64,000 nt of DNA from Sanguinoderma infundibulare (GCA_032821775.1 JAVLRN010000001.1:1550001-1614000), one strand, 5' to 3'. Shown: positions 10,022-22,960, counted from the stretch's first letter. Notes: a model not told the origin generated them from the letters alone. Made by a program: numbers and translations.

Positions 10022-13000
10022 CTAGCCCTTTCCAACGTATCGTTGCTTCTCATACTCCTTCCACAGAACCTTCATGGTCGCCTTCCCGCCGGCATCGAGC
10101 GCCGCCACCATCATAGCATCCCTGTTGTGCTCGCCCAGCATCTCGCAGAGGGCGAACAGCCCAGGCTGAAGCTCCTTCCGGACGCCCAAGGGCACGAAGC
10201 AGAGCGGATCGTTCGCCGCATCCACGTACGCCGTGAGGACGTACGCCGCGTGCTTGGAGAACGGCCGCATCAGGGACTCTGGCTTCTGCACGTCTGCCGC
10301 TGCGCCATGCACCCGCACGATCGTCTTCGTGTTCAGGGTCGTGAGCAGCCGCGCAAGGGCTTTGCCCTCCGGGGCGGAGAGCGGCCCAGTGGAAGCGATC
10401 CATCGCGGAAGCGTGTCCATAACGAGGCAAGACTGCTTCCCTCCGAGCTGAGGCCGGAGGCCTCGGAGGCACGCGGTGAGCTGTCGGAGCGCGAAGCCAA
10501 GGTGGGGAAGGGTGTTCAGGACCAGATCGCGGCGGAGGCGGACAAGGGCGCTGAGGACGTTCACAATGCCGTGGAATATCGTAGCGTCGGTTGATTGGTC
10601 GTGAATCGACGACCCGGAGAGCAAAGCCCGTAGGATAGACCATAGGCTCGAGAGATCGGCTGTCCGTATCGACGCAGGCTATCGCAAAGATTAGTTGACG
10701 CTGGCACGAAAGCCGTGCATGTAACTCACCCTATCGCTGCATTGATGGACGAGGAAGTTGAGGACCTCGCCTCGGAGAGCAAGGGTTGTTATAAACCGCT
10801 CATCATCCGCAAGGAGAATCAAACATTTCGTCGTGTGCGCTTGACATATTTTCGACGTCCCTTCGGAGCTTGTCAGCGATCGGGCTCGTTATCTCATCCG
10901 AGGAAGAGGGAGCTCACCTTCTGGCGCATCTACCAAAAGAATTGATGACAGGCGGATCAGGCTGGCGATGTCCTGGAGCGAAAGCCGCTTTTGCAATAGA
11001 AGCCCGTCATAAACAAGGTCCAGAAGGGAAGAGAAGGATTCGGAAGAAAGCGTCCTGCAAGCGCTGGCAAGCCGCGACTCCAAATCAGTCATGCCTAGAA
11101 AGGTATGCTTAGCGACGAGGGAATATCTGGCGTCGTAGCGGCACATACCATCTCCGCCACCTACACGAGCTAGGGCAAGATATGCAACTGCCATATATTC
11201 AACACGCTCTCTGGACTCTGCAGAAACTGAGCCCTGCAGTTCCCCAAGAAGAATAGAGAGCACGGCTGGCCCCATTGCGGCAACAACCTGCTTATCGCTC
11301 TCAGGCGACAGCAACCTGCTCGAAAGCCGCCTGCCAATCTTTGGAATTTCTGCCCCTGTTGCACGAAAGGATATTCAGTCACGTTCGCCGCGAACTCAGG
11401 AACGGCGGCGTACGGTCAAGACCCAGCCATCGTCCAAGAGCTCCAACGTGGGCCCAGATATCCAACAACATGGAGTCCAATGGCATTTTACGCTCATCGG
11501 AGTCCAATGACAACTGCGGCAGGCTGAAATTAAGCATGCCTTTGTGCAGATGGTGTAGGGAATCGATGCATGCCGCGGATAGGCTAGATCGTGGTCAACA
11601 TCGACCGGCGTACAGTTTGCGAGACATCAAACTTACTCAGAAAGCGACACGCTCTGAACCATAGTGTCAATAAAAAGAAGTGATGGCCGGAGGCCAACGC
11701 CAGGAGGTGAAGTGCCATAACACCGGGCATAACGGCGAGCAAGGTCAATGACCAAGTCGGCGTCACCCTTCTTGGCGAGGCGAACAAGCGATCTAGGCAA
11801 TGTGAGCAATAGTTGAAGATGAAATGGTCGAGGCGTACCCTTGGTACATGTCCACCAAATCTATGGTGGCCGATCGAATATCCTCGCTAACACCACTCTC
11901 CGCTTCGCTGGCCATGCTTTGCACTAGAAGGTAATTCAAAAATTCCTTCGAAACCTGAATGGCACATTAGTGATGGGCAATGTGACGCAGATAAGAAACA
12001 TAGGCGCACGACACTCTCGACCATGCCTAGATGTGCCATGGTTCGCCGTAAGACCTCCCGGATGGCCAGCAGATTACGTTCAGACAGCTGGCTCTTCTTC
12101 GCATAACGCAACGTCAAGTGCACGACGACGTCTGCTACAAAGCCTCGCTTGAGAAACTCGATGTGAATGGCGCGCGGAAGGTACTCCGGCGGCGTCAGGA
12201 GAAGAACGTCGTATGCAGACGCAATGCGCGAGACAATGTCGGTGGTAGGGCGGGGCGTGTTTGCCGCGAGATGAGACAAAAGATCGGAGAGATCAATTGC
12301 TGCCAACGGGTCGGTCCGCTCGGTAATCTGTGCAATGAACTTATCTACCATGTTCAAAAGTAATAAGAAAATTTCTGACGGGTATGAGATAGGCATGGAG
12401 GACCCACCTCGAAGTCTGAGGAGTTCCCAGAACTGCACGTCGTGCAGCATTCTAGACAGGATCGTTTGCACGCTCAGACCAACCGGTCCATTTGGGTAAT
12501 GACACTCCCGCCTTGCATTCACCAAGATCGAGGCTAGTCTTCCCAGCTGTTTTGACGTCGCCCATGCACTAATCATAGATGACACTGTGAAACAGCAAGG
12601 GATACCATGAAGCCCGACGAAGACTTACTCGAACTCTGGCAGCCACCGGTCTACCAGCAAATGCAGAACCGCTACGCCACCAGTCGAATGTGCATCCAGG
12701 GCATGAGATTTGCCTGTCCAGGTCGCTATCTCGCTTGAAAGATGCGTCTCGAGGTAATCAAGTAATTTGTCGAGGGCGACCTCCGGTGCCAGAGACGCAA
12801 GGCTGCATTGATGCAGCAGTGTCCGAAGCTGCGCTCCGGTGTGAGGAAGCTGTGCGCGCCTGAAAGTCTCTGGAACGTACCATCTCCACGACGAGTTCTG
12901 GCATTACCCCTTCGGACGACACACTCTCCAGGATAGCCGAAAGTAATTTATCCTCTAGCGGGAGGTCCAAGTGCAATGCGGGTGCGCGAACGAGACCGTA

Positions 13001-15131
13001 GTACAAACGCAAGGCACCCGTCAAGACGAGCTGCCAAGGCCGTGATCCCAGCCGGTCAGCGCACCCGAAGCCATCCACCAGCGCACGTACAGCGACGGTA
13101 GCGCATAGCTCCCGGACCGACCCCTCTGCCTCCGTGCGAGCATGGTCCGTGAGGCTATGCAGCGGAAGGGAGCGTAATACGACCACCATGGTCCGCGCGA
13201 TGAGTGCGAACGAAACGGCGTGGTACCCGGAATCCAAGCGATCCTCCGATGGCGGTGCGTCCTTCCTCCGTTTTTTTCTCGGGCCGTCTCCACAATCGGC
13301 AGTATGCCTGGCATCGCGGGCAAGAAAGCGCTCATATGCATCCTTGAGGATCCGCGAGATATCGGCGATGGTCTCCAGGACCTGTCCAGGCGTAAGGAAG
13401 ATGCTGACCGCTCTTGCGAGCCAGTCGAGGAAGGGCAGGCTGGTCAGGGGGCTCGCGGAAGCGAGCTGATAAGCTGCGTGTGGACTGTGGGGGAGACGCG
13501 CTAGGTGCTGAACCGAGAACGCGTCCGAGACGTGGACAATAGCCGAAGGTAAATTCCTGGTCTTTGAATCGTATTCCAAAAGTAACCGAAGGTACTGCAA
13601 GGGAGCCGAGATCGAACCGGGGATCTGAAGGGGAACGTCTTAATGACCTGCATGGAGACAATCGGAAATTAGATACTCGCTGCCAGTAGCCTCGGGTACA
13701 CGACTGCGAAGGATGCGGATGTCAGATCGTAGTCGATTTGGACGAGTGCCGCTAAAATCTTCACAGCACAGTTGGTGCGTGCAGCATTTTCTTCTAATAG
13801 CGAATATGAATTGAGCGCGAAGATGTAGATACAGGCAGTATGTATGTACGAACCGTGCCAAGCCGTAGCGAGTGCCTCCACAGCCAAATCACCGTCCTGG
13901 CGCAGAAGCGCTTTCGCCTCGTCGTCCTTCGGGCTGAGCAAATTCTCGTTCTGGACGACTTGGAGCAGAGAGACACGACATTGCCATGCTGCTTCGTCAT
14001 CTCTCGTCCGAGAGAGGGTCTGGCACGTGGCATAGAAGGCCATGGCCGCAGCCTGCACTTGCTCGGCAACATGGCCCGGGGCCTGATTGGAGCTTTGGCC
14101 AAAGAGTACGCCTTTATGGCGCTTGACGCTCTGGACGTAGGATGCGAATAGACGAGGCAGAGAACGGAGGACGACAGCCGGAGAGTTCTTGAGCGTGTTC
14201 TCGAGTGCATCCGAGAGAGCCGAATCATGTTTGCCGTCCAGGGTCTGCTTAACAATCTCCAGGCCATACATCGTTTCAATGCCGGCATCATAAACATCTG
14301 ACAAAAGAGATGTCTCGTTGTCGCCAGGTGACACGAGGTGCAGCCAATGGGGAAGGTGCTTCTTGAGAAACAACGTGTTGAGTTGCTAAACAACGGTTTC
14401 GTTAGCCAATTGTCCTGTTCTGCAAAGTCGTTGCCGGGTTCCGCACCTTTCTCTTTGCCGCCGAGTTTGCCAGGGAAGTCCGGTACGACGAAACCATGAT
14501 CGATAAAGCGCAGAAGTCGTCCAGGGCATGCAATGTGCCCCATGACCCGTCGGAGGTAGAAATGAGAGGCGACACGCTCAGATGGCCGACTGCGCCAAAG
14601 CATTCCAACAAGGTTTCAGGGCTGAACTTGGGAACTGCCAATGGCCAGAGGATGGAGACACATTGAGCAAATAACTTATACTGCACGAGGTCAATATTGT
14701 GGCCCGTGGACAGTAGCTCGAAGTAAGAGAGTACGATCGGCGCAATAGGGATACGGTTCAGCAATGGAACCAGCCAGGATCTTAAGGTGCGACTGTGGTC
14801 GCCTCCGCGCGCAGGGTTTGAATGGGCCAGGATGTCTGCGAGCAGCTGCCAATAACGCGTGTCGACTACGGGATTCTCGGAGCTGACAAGCACATGAATA
14901 GTCTAATGGGCGGGTGCAAATTGAACGGCCATACCGATCTCTGGACCTGTCTTTCAGCAAACGGGACAGAAGCCAGTCTACGATAGCCTCGGCCTTGTTT
15001 GGGACGTATAGGAACGCATTGTCCCATGCCTGCCTGGCAATTTCCACTTTCAAGGGCCCGTCTGCATGTGGAGGGTCGGAGGAAGCCTTGAGAGCACGGA
15101 TGAAGTCCTGCGCGTTTTGCGGACCCAGCAT
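10022..15131 (-). CDS. URB2: URB2/NPA2 nucleolar 27S pre-rRNA processing protein
   Basis: Large alpha-helical nucleolar protein of early pre-60S particles. Exons 15131-14935, 14882-14447, 14385-13677, 13638-12881, 12828-12629, 12568-12010, 11954-11839, 11792-11637, 11583-11423, 11355-11149, 11094-10918, 10860-10730, 10678-10022 give 1487 aa, within the URB2 size range. Identification rests on the C-terminal Urb2/Npa2 domain: SKHAAYVLTAYVDA, LQPGLFALCEMLGEHNRDAM, KATMKVLWKEYEK. A basic patch (PRKKRRKD) could be a nuclear signal. Less certain points: the 38-nt intron 13676-13639; an in-frame 33-nt GT..AG segment 12407-12375 treated as coding; and a stop-free 54-nt intron 11148-11095. The start at 15131 is the first in-frame ATG with a plausible N terminus. 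Confidence 0.85.
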
Positions 15132-15813
15132 GGCTGTGTGATCGGTGGGTGCGGGGGTGGGGATGGGTGACGGGAGCGTGGTGGTTCCTGGGGGGTTCTA
15201 GGTGGGCCTGTGCGCGAGAGGATGAGAAGAGAAGGACGAGAGCGGGCAGCGGAGCATGAGGCTGAGAGGCTGGAGACGGAGCTGACACTGGCTGAGGCCG
15301 TCGACGGAGGCGGACGCGAGACAAACTTTAGCGTTGTTGCCTTTTGTGGACCTGCACGTGCCATCAGACCGTCCTGGGCAACTGCCGCCTGTGTTGCAGC
15401 GCCCGGCGTCTGCGCTCCTCAGTCGACAGCATGAACACGCTCAGTAGATGCGCTGCGCCTTCCCAGGCCAGCCCTCGGGGCCTCCAATGGCCTCTCCCCT
15501 TGCTCTTCTCCCACTTGGCGCCGTCCAAGCCCCCTTAGAAGCACGTCAAACTGACACGCCTATACATGCTCTCCCCAGTCCCAAGTGTCAATACGTCTCG
15601 AATTACCGCTCCGGACACCGCTCAATCCTGGTCGGTCTCTCTTTGTGTGCTACGATAATTGGAACTTAACCATTTTGCAGCACTCGGCTCGCCGAGTACG
15701 CGGGCTCGCATCTGGTATATATTTACAACTCATGCCTCTTACTCCGCATTCACCAGCCCCCGCTTCCAGCTCCCCAACTCCCGCGGTACCTCTCCACGGC
15801 GTCGTGTGTCGGC
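15132..15813. other. Intergenic, divergent spacer upstream of URB2
   Basis: 682 bp between the URB2 start (-) and the small unknown gene (+). It should contain both promoters. Open frames here have no recognisable family. Confidence 0.45.
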
Positions 15814-16353
15814 ATGACTGCCTATCTGTGGCTGATCTGGTACGATGCAGCCTCGAGGGCTGCTCCCAGACACTGGACCCTCGCCGTGACCTACGAGACC
15901 AACGATCGGGCATACGCCACCGTCTACGAGGTGAGCACGCCGCTCTCCATCGATTCACCGAGAACACCAATCTCACGAACGTCGACTAAGGTCGAGGTCG
16001 ATGTCACCGGGGACTTACAGTCGCGGGTCATACGGCGCGTCCACTTGACGAGCAACCACCCTTCCGGCGCGTACGGTGGCAAAATCCTTCTGGGAGAGGT
16101 TAACGACAACGTCCTCAGCTCTCTCGAGGCCTACAGCGAGACCGCCGCCGAGCTCGTCAACACCGGCAATCGCAAGCGTGGTCCGGGCTCTCAGAGCTGT
16201 CACGACTGGGCTACCATCATCGTCCGCAGTCTCGAGGATTCTATGCTGCTGCCCCAGGTGAGCTCGAGCGGCCAGGACGTGCGGTCCGGTTAACTAAACT
16301 TCAGCACACAGGGCGCGCTGACACGCGTAGAGAAGTGTCCGCGCTTCGGCTGA
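15814..16353 (+). CDS. Small protein of unknown function
   Basis: I do not recognise this gene with certainty. Model: exons 15814-15930, 15991-16257, 16312-16353, 141 aa. Visible features: an N-terminal WLIWYDAASRAAPRHWTLAV segment, a YETNDRAYATVYEV strand-like region, RVIRRVHLTSNHPSGAYGG, and CHDWATIIVRSLEDSMLLP near the C terminus. The pattern of a 'W-x-L-A-V' strand plus a C-x-x-W helix recalls small fungal proteins annotated as DUF6914-like, but that is only a resemblance. Intron 1 (60 nt) is stop-free and a multiple of three, so its removal is inferred from GTGAGC and TAAG. Intron 2 has a strong TAACTAAAC branch-like site. The start could lie upstream. Confidence 0.55.
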
Positions 16354-17283
16354 GCCGAGGGCACGGCTATCTCCAGTGCATCATCCCGCTCCACGCCCAC
16401 CATTTGCACTGCGTCTGCACTACCTTCTCGACCTCACGCTTGCGTGCTCTCGTCTGTTGTGGTCTCATCTCAGGGTCTCCTGTCGTAGTCTCTTCTCAGG
16501 GTTATCTGTTGTACTTTCCTCAGGGTCATCTGTTGTACTTTCCTTAGGGTCACTGGTGTAGTCTCGTCTCAGGGATTATGGCGTCGTCATATTGGTATAC
16601 CCGTTGTTGTACAACTCGACTAGTGTTTCACGTGGACTATGTATGCTACTGTCCTGACATCCGATCGTTTTCCTCTCAGTTTGTAACCTGTTGTGTTTGC
16701 TTCTCCTACTTGAACTTCCGAGAAGGTGCCGATTTCCGAAGCATGTCGATCTCGCGATTAAGGTTTTAGGTACGTTTTGTTCTGGCGACGTGAATTTCCA
16801 AAATTGGGAGGAGCTTACAATTGTGGCTGAGGAATCGCGAACACGCGCTGTGCAAGAAATAGAGCTCGAGCGACGGAGACATGTCTGGGGTAGCTCCAAG
16901 GCACAAGAACGCATGAGCCTAATAAACGCGAGCCTAACTCCGGAACGCCTGGGAAGATGTGACGGGGAACAAACGGCTACAAACGGCAGCTCGCGGTGTG
17001 TGACACGCCCGATCGACTCCTGTGCGTCATCCACACTGTGAGTAGGGATGACTCCGTCCTCGGGGTTATCGACGGCTTCTTACGCGTCCTTAGATACTAG
17101 GCACACCTGCAGCACTCTGCAGCAGGCCTCGAAATCCATGCATTTCTTTGAACTTTTACTCTAATTGCTTGGGTTGTGCACATCATCTAACAGGTTACCC
17201 ACTTGATCTCCAGCGTTCACATTCTTGGGTCAAGTTTCAATACTAGGTCTTCGGGGTCGATCTCTTCTTCACTATCGCCAACT
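16354..17283. other. Intergenic region around the minisatellite
   Basis: 930 bp between the unknown small gene and the RNF14-like gene, both +. Apart from the tandem repeat no gene is supported; short open frames on both strands (for example 16691-17041) show no domain and no intron logic. Confidence 0.5.
16455..16578. repeat. Degenerate minisatellite, five units of 24-26 bp
   Basis: Five head-to-tail units begin at 16455, 16481, 16507, 16531 and 16555, with lengths 26, 26, 24, 24 and 24. The consensus is roughly TGTTGTAGTCTC followed by TCTCAGGGTCATC. Each unit contains a TCAGGG/TTAGGG core. It lies in the gap downstream of the small unknown gene and is not in any gene model. Confidence 0.8.
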
Positions 17284-18947
17284 ATGAGCGCGGATTCAGA
17301 ACAGCACGACTTGGGGGCATGCGAAATGCTGCAGCGGGAAGAGTGGGAGGTGCTCGAGGTGCGTAGCTCAATCCCTCATTCATCTGATTAGCAGGCTGAT
17401 CGGGGGTTCCCCAGTCTATCCACCCCGACTGTTTGTCGAAAGGAGCGTCGAAGGGCTCTATCAGACTTGAAGTGCCCGTAGACCTATCGGAGCAGACCGT
17501 GGTCTCGCTACACGTCGCCTCAGGGGATCGCGAGCTACCCAATCACTGCGGTCCCAATATGCTCTCGCTCACGGCCCTCCCTCCAATCCTGCTGGACATA
17601 TTTTTGCCACAGACGTATCCTCACGTGCCGCCAGAGATATGCACGGTCCATGCCTCGCACTTTTGGCTACCGCTTGATGGGTCGGAGTTGCGTGATCCTC
17701 TCGTTAGGAAATGGGAGGCGGGTGAAGGCGTGCTGTACACATGGGTGGAATGGATACGTAGCGGAGAGTTTCTCGACGAACTGCATTTGACGGAGGTCGT
17801 AGACGGCCAACGAACCATCCGGTATGTTCCTCAGCATTTCGTTCTTACTTCCCTGCTCCGCTAATGCTAAACTCAGCATCTCCCATCCCACGCCGGGTGT
17901 TCTGTTCCTTGCTCTGAAAGCTTACAACGAATCCACGCAAGCTGCACGATTTTCGCAGAATTCGTACGAGTGCGAAGTTTGCTTGACGTCAATCAAGGGC
18001 GCGCGATGCGTAATGCTCGCGTGCGGGCACGTATTCTGCCGATCGTGTCTCGAAGACTTCTGGAGTTTATGCATCACGGAGGGCGATGTGGGACGAGTGG
18101 GGTGTCCAGACCCTGGATGCGTAAAGGAGCAACGAGAGGCCACGGAAGAGGAGGTCCGGCGTGTAGTCACCGAGGAAGAAGTGCTGAGGTGGAAGTGGTT
18201 ACGCACGAAGCGAGCTCTCGAGAAAGGTATGACGGACATGTGGCTGGGTAACCCTAAACTGACGGCCATCGTGTGTCTAGACCCGACGTTGGTGCATTGT
18301 CCTAGAGTGCAGTGCCAAACTCCAGTGCCACGGGCTTCGAACGTAGAGGAGGGTTCGCCTTGGGAGCGATTGCGGACGTGCCCACAGTGCGGCTATTCAT
18401 TCTGTGCATACTGTAAACGGACGTGGTGAGTCCATTCGGAGCGATGATCGACGGTGACTGAAGTATGCGCTCACAGGCATGGACCGGTATCTACGTGCCC
18501 CATCGCGGCCACCAAGGCGATCCTGACGGAATACATGGAGCTGGAGGAGAGCTCTCCGGAGCGTAAACAGATGGAGGCGCGTTACGGACGGGTCGCGTTG
18601 CAGAAACTGGTGAATGAGTACGACGAGGAGATCAAGTTTCTCGGGTGGCTCGAGCAGCGCACGGGTCCTCCGTGTCCAGGATGCGACCTCCGTGTCGAAA
18701 AACACTCGGGGTGTAATCATGTGAGTGAGGAACGATGCTGCACTGCCGATGATGTCGCTGACGGACAGCACAGATGACGTGCGTCCGGTGCGAGACGCAC
18801 TACTGCTATCGGTGCGGAGCGAGGCTGGAGCGGTGCCGGCCGTACAAGCATTTCTCGACGCCAGGGTTGCGGTGTTTCAAGCAGCTGTTTGACGTTGAGA
18901 ACACGAATGACGAGTGGCAGCCTGTGGAGGGCTTCGATGTGATATGA
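17284..18947 (+). CDS. ITT1: RWD-RBR E3 ubiquitin ligase, RNF14/ITT1-like
   Basis: RING-between-RING ligase with an N-terminal RWD domain. Yeast ITT1 affects translation termination; human RNF14 acts on stalled ribosomes and nuclear factors. Exons 17284-17358, 17415-17821, 17877-18226, 18281-18425, 18477-18720, 18774-18947 give 464 aa. The RWD begins LQREEWEVLESIHPD, with YPHVPPEICTVHASHFWLP (YPxxxP). RING1 is CEVCLTSIKGARCVMLACGH followed by FCRSCLEDF and the C-terminal zinc ligands GCPDPGC. The IBR ends CPQCGYSFCAYCKRTWHG. RING2 is CPGCDLRVEKHSGCNHMTC, which carries the catalytic Cys (SGC), then RCETHYCYRCGARL. All RBR elements are present. Confidence 0.92.
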
Positions 18948-19412
18948 TGCAGTGTAGACTAGCGCAGTGGAATGGGCAATGGATGTCATCTCGGAGCGAG
19001 CGAGGCTAGGTGCGATCGGAGGTGGGGAGGGACAGGGGCGGCGGTGGCCGGCGGTCGCCGTAAAATTTAGAGGCGGCGGCGGATGGCGGGCGGGGGACGG
19101 GCGTCTGTTGGGCGTCTGTTGGCGGGGAGGGCTGGAGTGGTCGCGGATATTTGACCGACGTATGGGCACTCGCGAGCTCACCTCCTCTTTCGTCCTCCTA
19201 TACATTCCTCTCGCTTTTCGTCCTTTCTTCTCGACGACGACCAGCCTCCTTCTCTTCTTCGAGGCTGCGCGGGGCCCTCTCCTCGGATACCACTTTGTCC
19301 ATACCCCACATCACCCGCATACCCCCCTGTCTCCCTAACATCCGATCCGCTCTTGCTGCTCGCTCGCTGTATTACACTCGCATCTATCCTCACATTCTTC
19401 AAGCAGTCGCCA
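18948..19412. other. Intergenic, upstream of the KH gene
   Basis: 465 bp with a long pyrimidine-rich stretch (about 19180-19340) just before the KH gene start, a common feature of basidiomycete core promoters. No gene seen. Confidence 0.5.
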
Positions 19413-22400
19413 ATGGAAATCTACACCACATCTTTCACGTATCCTCGCCGTCTCCGTCACGCTCATTCGCCCTCCAGCCCCCTTGACTTTCCTCCTCGCT
19501 CCAACGAACTTCGCCGTGCCAGCTCCTACTCCGCTATCCAGCAGCCAAACGGCCTCGATCCCCAGGGGGGCGCATCCCCAGCCGACTATGACGCTCTCCA
19601 GAAGCTGGCCATGATGGCCATGAGCCTCCATGGCGTCCATATCTCCTTCACCCCAGCCGACCAGGGTCGCGCGTGGAACTTCCAGGTCTCTGGAGCCTAC
19701 CCGCAGGTCATGTCAGCGAGGGGTATGCTTCTCAAGGGCTGTCCTGTCCAGGTACGTTTCCTCGACACGTTCCTCATCTCCACACTGCTGAGCGACGCCG
19801 GGGCAACCAGAATCGCTCGTCCATCAAGGTCGCGCGTTCTGAGATCCTTGACTCCCCCGCGTCAAAGCCGACGCTCAAGCCCGAGGTTCGCCGTCGCCTC
19901 GACGACATTGCGTCTCAGACGTACGCCCACATCGCCGTCGTCAACAGCCCGCTGTCATTGTCGACGCGCACCCTCCCCGATGGCATCACCAGTAGCGCTG
20001 GGTGGACCGGCCTCGAGTCCGAGCGGGTCTGCGAGCTTGTCATCACCGGACATGGCGACTCCGTGGACCTCGCCCGCGTCCGTCTCCTTGTCATGCTGGA
20101 CGAATTGGTGAGCAACATCATTCTGTGGCGTGCGCGTGCGCGTCTAACAATCCAAGCAGAGCGGCCTTCATGCCGAGTCGTGCGAGATTGAGAACACGCT
20201 CCACGCTATCATCGCGGGCAGGAAGCGGAGCGTGTTGCAGACGATCCAGGAGGAGACCGCAACGAACATCTATCTTCCTTCTCCCTTGCAAGGTGTCTTG
20301 GGGAACGATCTCAGCCAGTCTCCTTCCAACGCCTCGCCCACCGGCGGGGTGAACAAGACCAACATGAACACGATATTCATCACTGGAGAGTTCTTCGGGG
20401 TTCAACGCGCCCGTGACATGCTCTTCCAGATGTCCCTGAGCAAGGTTCGCGTTCCCATGCTGCCTCACGCCGCCTATACTCCTTGCTAATACTCGATCCG
20501 TACTGTAGGGCAAGCAGCTCATCTCTAGGGACAGCGCGGTTCTCCCGCGCAAGATGGATTGGATGGTCACCGAACGCGCCGAAGACCTCAAGACCCTGAT
20601 GCACGACAACGCCACCTTCATTCAATTTCCACCTATCGGTAGTTCTACCAGTTTAATTACGGTTATCGGCGACAACCGAGTCAACGTTCAACGGACCATC
20701 CGGTCCATAATGCAACTGGTGTGTTTCGACGCGTTCACTTCGCATTCCTTGCTTGTTAAGCTTCTTCCCCCATCCAGGCTTGCCAATTCTATGTCGCCTC
20801 ATTGTGGCTGCTGCCGGCGCAGTTCAATGTTCTCATGCCCTCGACGAGCCTGAACCCTTCTCAGGTTTCGGCGATCCTGAAGCAGGTGTCCTACGCGTCT
20901 GGAGCCGAAGTAGTCTTCAAAGGCATGTGTTTCGAGATGCATGGCTTAGAGCAAGAAGTCCGTGCTGCCGTTTCCATGCTACTTGACCTGGATATTGTCA
21001 AGGTGATTTTCGCTTCTGCCTCGTTTCCGTATTCGGATACGAGCTCATCGCCGAAGCAGACCTTCCACCACGAGATCCGCTTCCAAATCGAGCTTGCGAA
21101 CGAGCACCGCGAGTTCATCAGCGGCAAGAAGAACGGCAAGATCAATAAGATCATGCAGACGACGAACGTCAAGATCAAGTTCGAGACGTTCAACGAGCAC
21201 AACTTCCTCATCGACATCGCAGGCAGCGATACGTCCGTGCTACAGGGCCTGACACTCTTGCAGGAGGAGCTGCCGGCGGAGATCTCCTTTCACGTCCCGG
21301 AGTCGTACCATAAGCGTATCATCGGTGTTGGCGGTCGTAGCATCCAGCGTATCATGAAAAAGTACGGCGTATACGTCAAGTTCTCGAACGCCGAGGAGTT
21401 CGCGGCGATGGGTGGGTACAACGACAACGAGGACAACGTTATCGCTCGTACGCCGGCGAAGAACGCCATGAACCTCGACAACCTCAAGCAAGCTGTCATG
21501 GAACTGGTGAACCCGAAGGTACGCGTAACTGCGTTGCCTGATGTGGCGCGTCGTCTGACGTCCTTAAACAGGATAAGGACTACATTAATGAGACGGTCTC
21601 GATCCCAAGGCGGTATCACCGTACGCTACTCGGAGAGAAGAGCATCTTCATCCACGACATCGAGGCGAAGACCAACTGTTCTGTTCGTTTCCCCGATAAG
21701 GAGACCGCAACTGACCTCGTCACCATCTTCGGTCCCGAGTCCCAGGTCCAGATCGCGGCGACGATGCTTTTCGTACGTTTCTTTTCCTCCATGTCGCCTC
21801 GTCACGTTGTCTTACCCCATTTTAGGATCATGTGCCGTTCGAGGCCGACATGGCAGTACCCCCGCATCCCGACGTCGCGAGGATATGCTCATCTCCCGAC
21901 TTCGTCAGCTTCACCGAGCGCGTCAAACGCGAACTGCAGGTCATCATATCGTCTAACATCAAGACTCCTGTTGCGAACGGGTCCATCCCAGACGTGCTTC
22001 CAGAGTGCTCGTTCAAGTTCCGGTGTCAGCGCAGCAACAGCGACTTCCTTGTCACAGCCCGAGAGATGCTCGAGCAATTCCTCATCGACCACAACGTTCA
22101 CGTCTATCCCTCCGCTACCTCGCGTACTCACCAACGCGGTGACTCGTTCACGGATGCCTTCCCTCACTTTGACAGCAAGGTACTTTCGACCGCACGGACA
22201 CGTCACCAGAGTATGTCTTCCTTTCGGCGTTGCGTCCTTTCTCTGTCGCGCTTACACTAATTACGCAGACTCCGCGGACCTGGGCCGTCCATCAGAATCG
22301 ATGATTGACCGCCGGTTACGTCTTGCTAGTTCCTCGCCGGATGTGAAGGCTCTGTTCAACAATTCTCCGTCGTATATCTACCATTTGGAGGAGGAGGACG

Positions 22401-22960
22401 ACTACGAGCAGTCGAACTACCTGCCTGGCTCTTCGGCCAATGATTACTGGCCACCCATGCCTCCGATTGTGAGTATCTTAGGTATAATTGTTTCCCTTTC
22501 CGCCGCTGATCATAGCGTTCATGACAACCAGGGTTCGAACGTCCCTCATCGGACGCACCACACCGCGGAGGACGCCCTGAAGCGAGGGTCGGATTCTCTT
22601 CTCGAGGCGAAGTTGAAGGATCAGCTCAGCAAGCCCCGATCCTTGACTAACCGTGCGCAGTCCCTTGACCTGACATTCTCCCTGAGTCGCATCAGCGAAG
22701 CACCTCGTGGATCCGGTTATTCGCGCCCCGAATCGCCCGATACGTCTGTAACAGGTACTGGGACGAATGGGACGTCAAGTCCGACCTCTGCGACGGCGCC
22801 GCTCTTCCCTAGCGTCTACGGGCCTCCCGGTGGCTCGCGTGGCGCCGTTGCTGGTGCCTCTGGCTCAGGGCTTGGTCATGCAAGGGCACGGTCGAGCCTG
22901 GGAATCGACGAAGATCCCGTGGACGACGTGTCGCGGGTCATCTCCAATCTCGGCCTTTGA
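19413..22960 (+). CDS. Multi-KH-domain RNA-binding protein, vigilin/bicaudal-C/mug60-like
   Basis: Large cytoplasmic-type RNA-binding protein with several KH modules. Exons 19413-19751, 19811-20107, 20160-20444, 20509-20718, 20778-21518, 21572-21772, 21826-22210, 22269-22468, 22532-22960 give 1028 aa. KH-like repeats include VHISFTPADQGRAWNFQVSG, IYLPSPLQG with IFITGEFFGVQRARDML, and FIQFPPIGSSTSLITVIGDN. The best match is SYHKRIIGVGGRSIQRIMK followed by GVYVKF, which has a canonical GxxG loop (GVGG). A later module (RTLLGEKSIFIHDIEAKT) has lost GxxG. The C terminus is Ser/Pro/Gly-rich and disordered. S. pombe mug60 has similar architecture. The function is inferred only as mRNA binding. The exon 7 end (HQNSAD) is a phase-based choice. 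Confidence 0.88.

Noticed and set aside
12375..12407. 33-nt GT..AG segment in URB2 as an intron
   Set aside because: Shorter than plausible for basidiomycete introns and in frame without stops; kept as coding.
16691..17041. 116-codon ORF upstream of the RNF14-like gene
   Set aside because: No family resemblance; overlapping frames on the opposite strand are equally long.
21002..21043. Possible short intron (GTGATT..GAG) in the KH gene
   Set aside because: Splicing would break the frame into HHEIRFQIELANEH; reading through keeps it.
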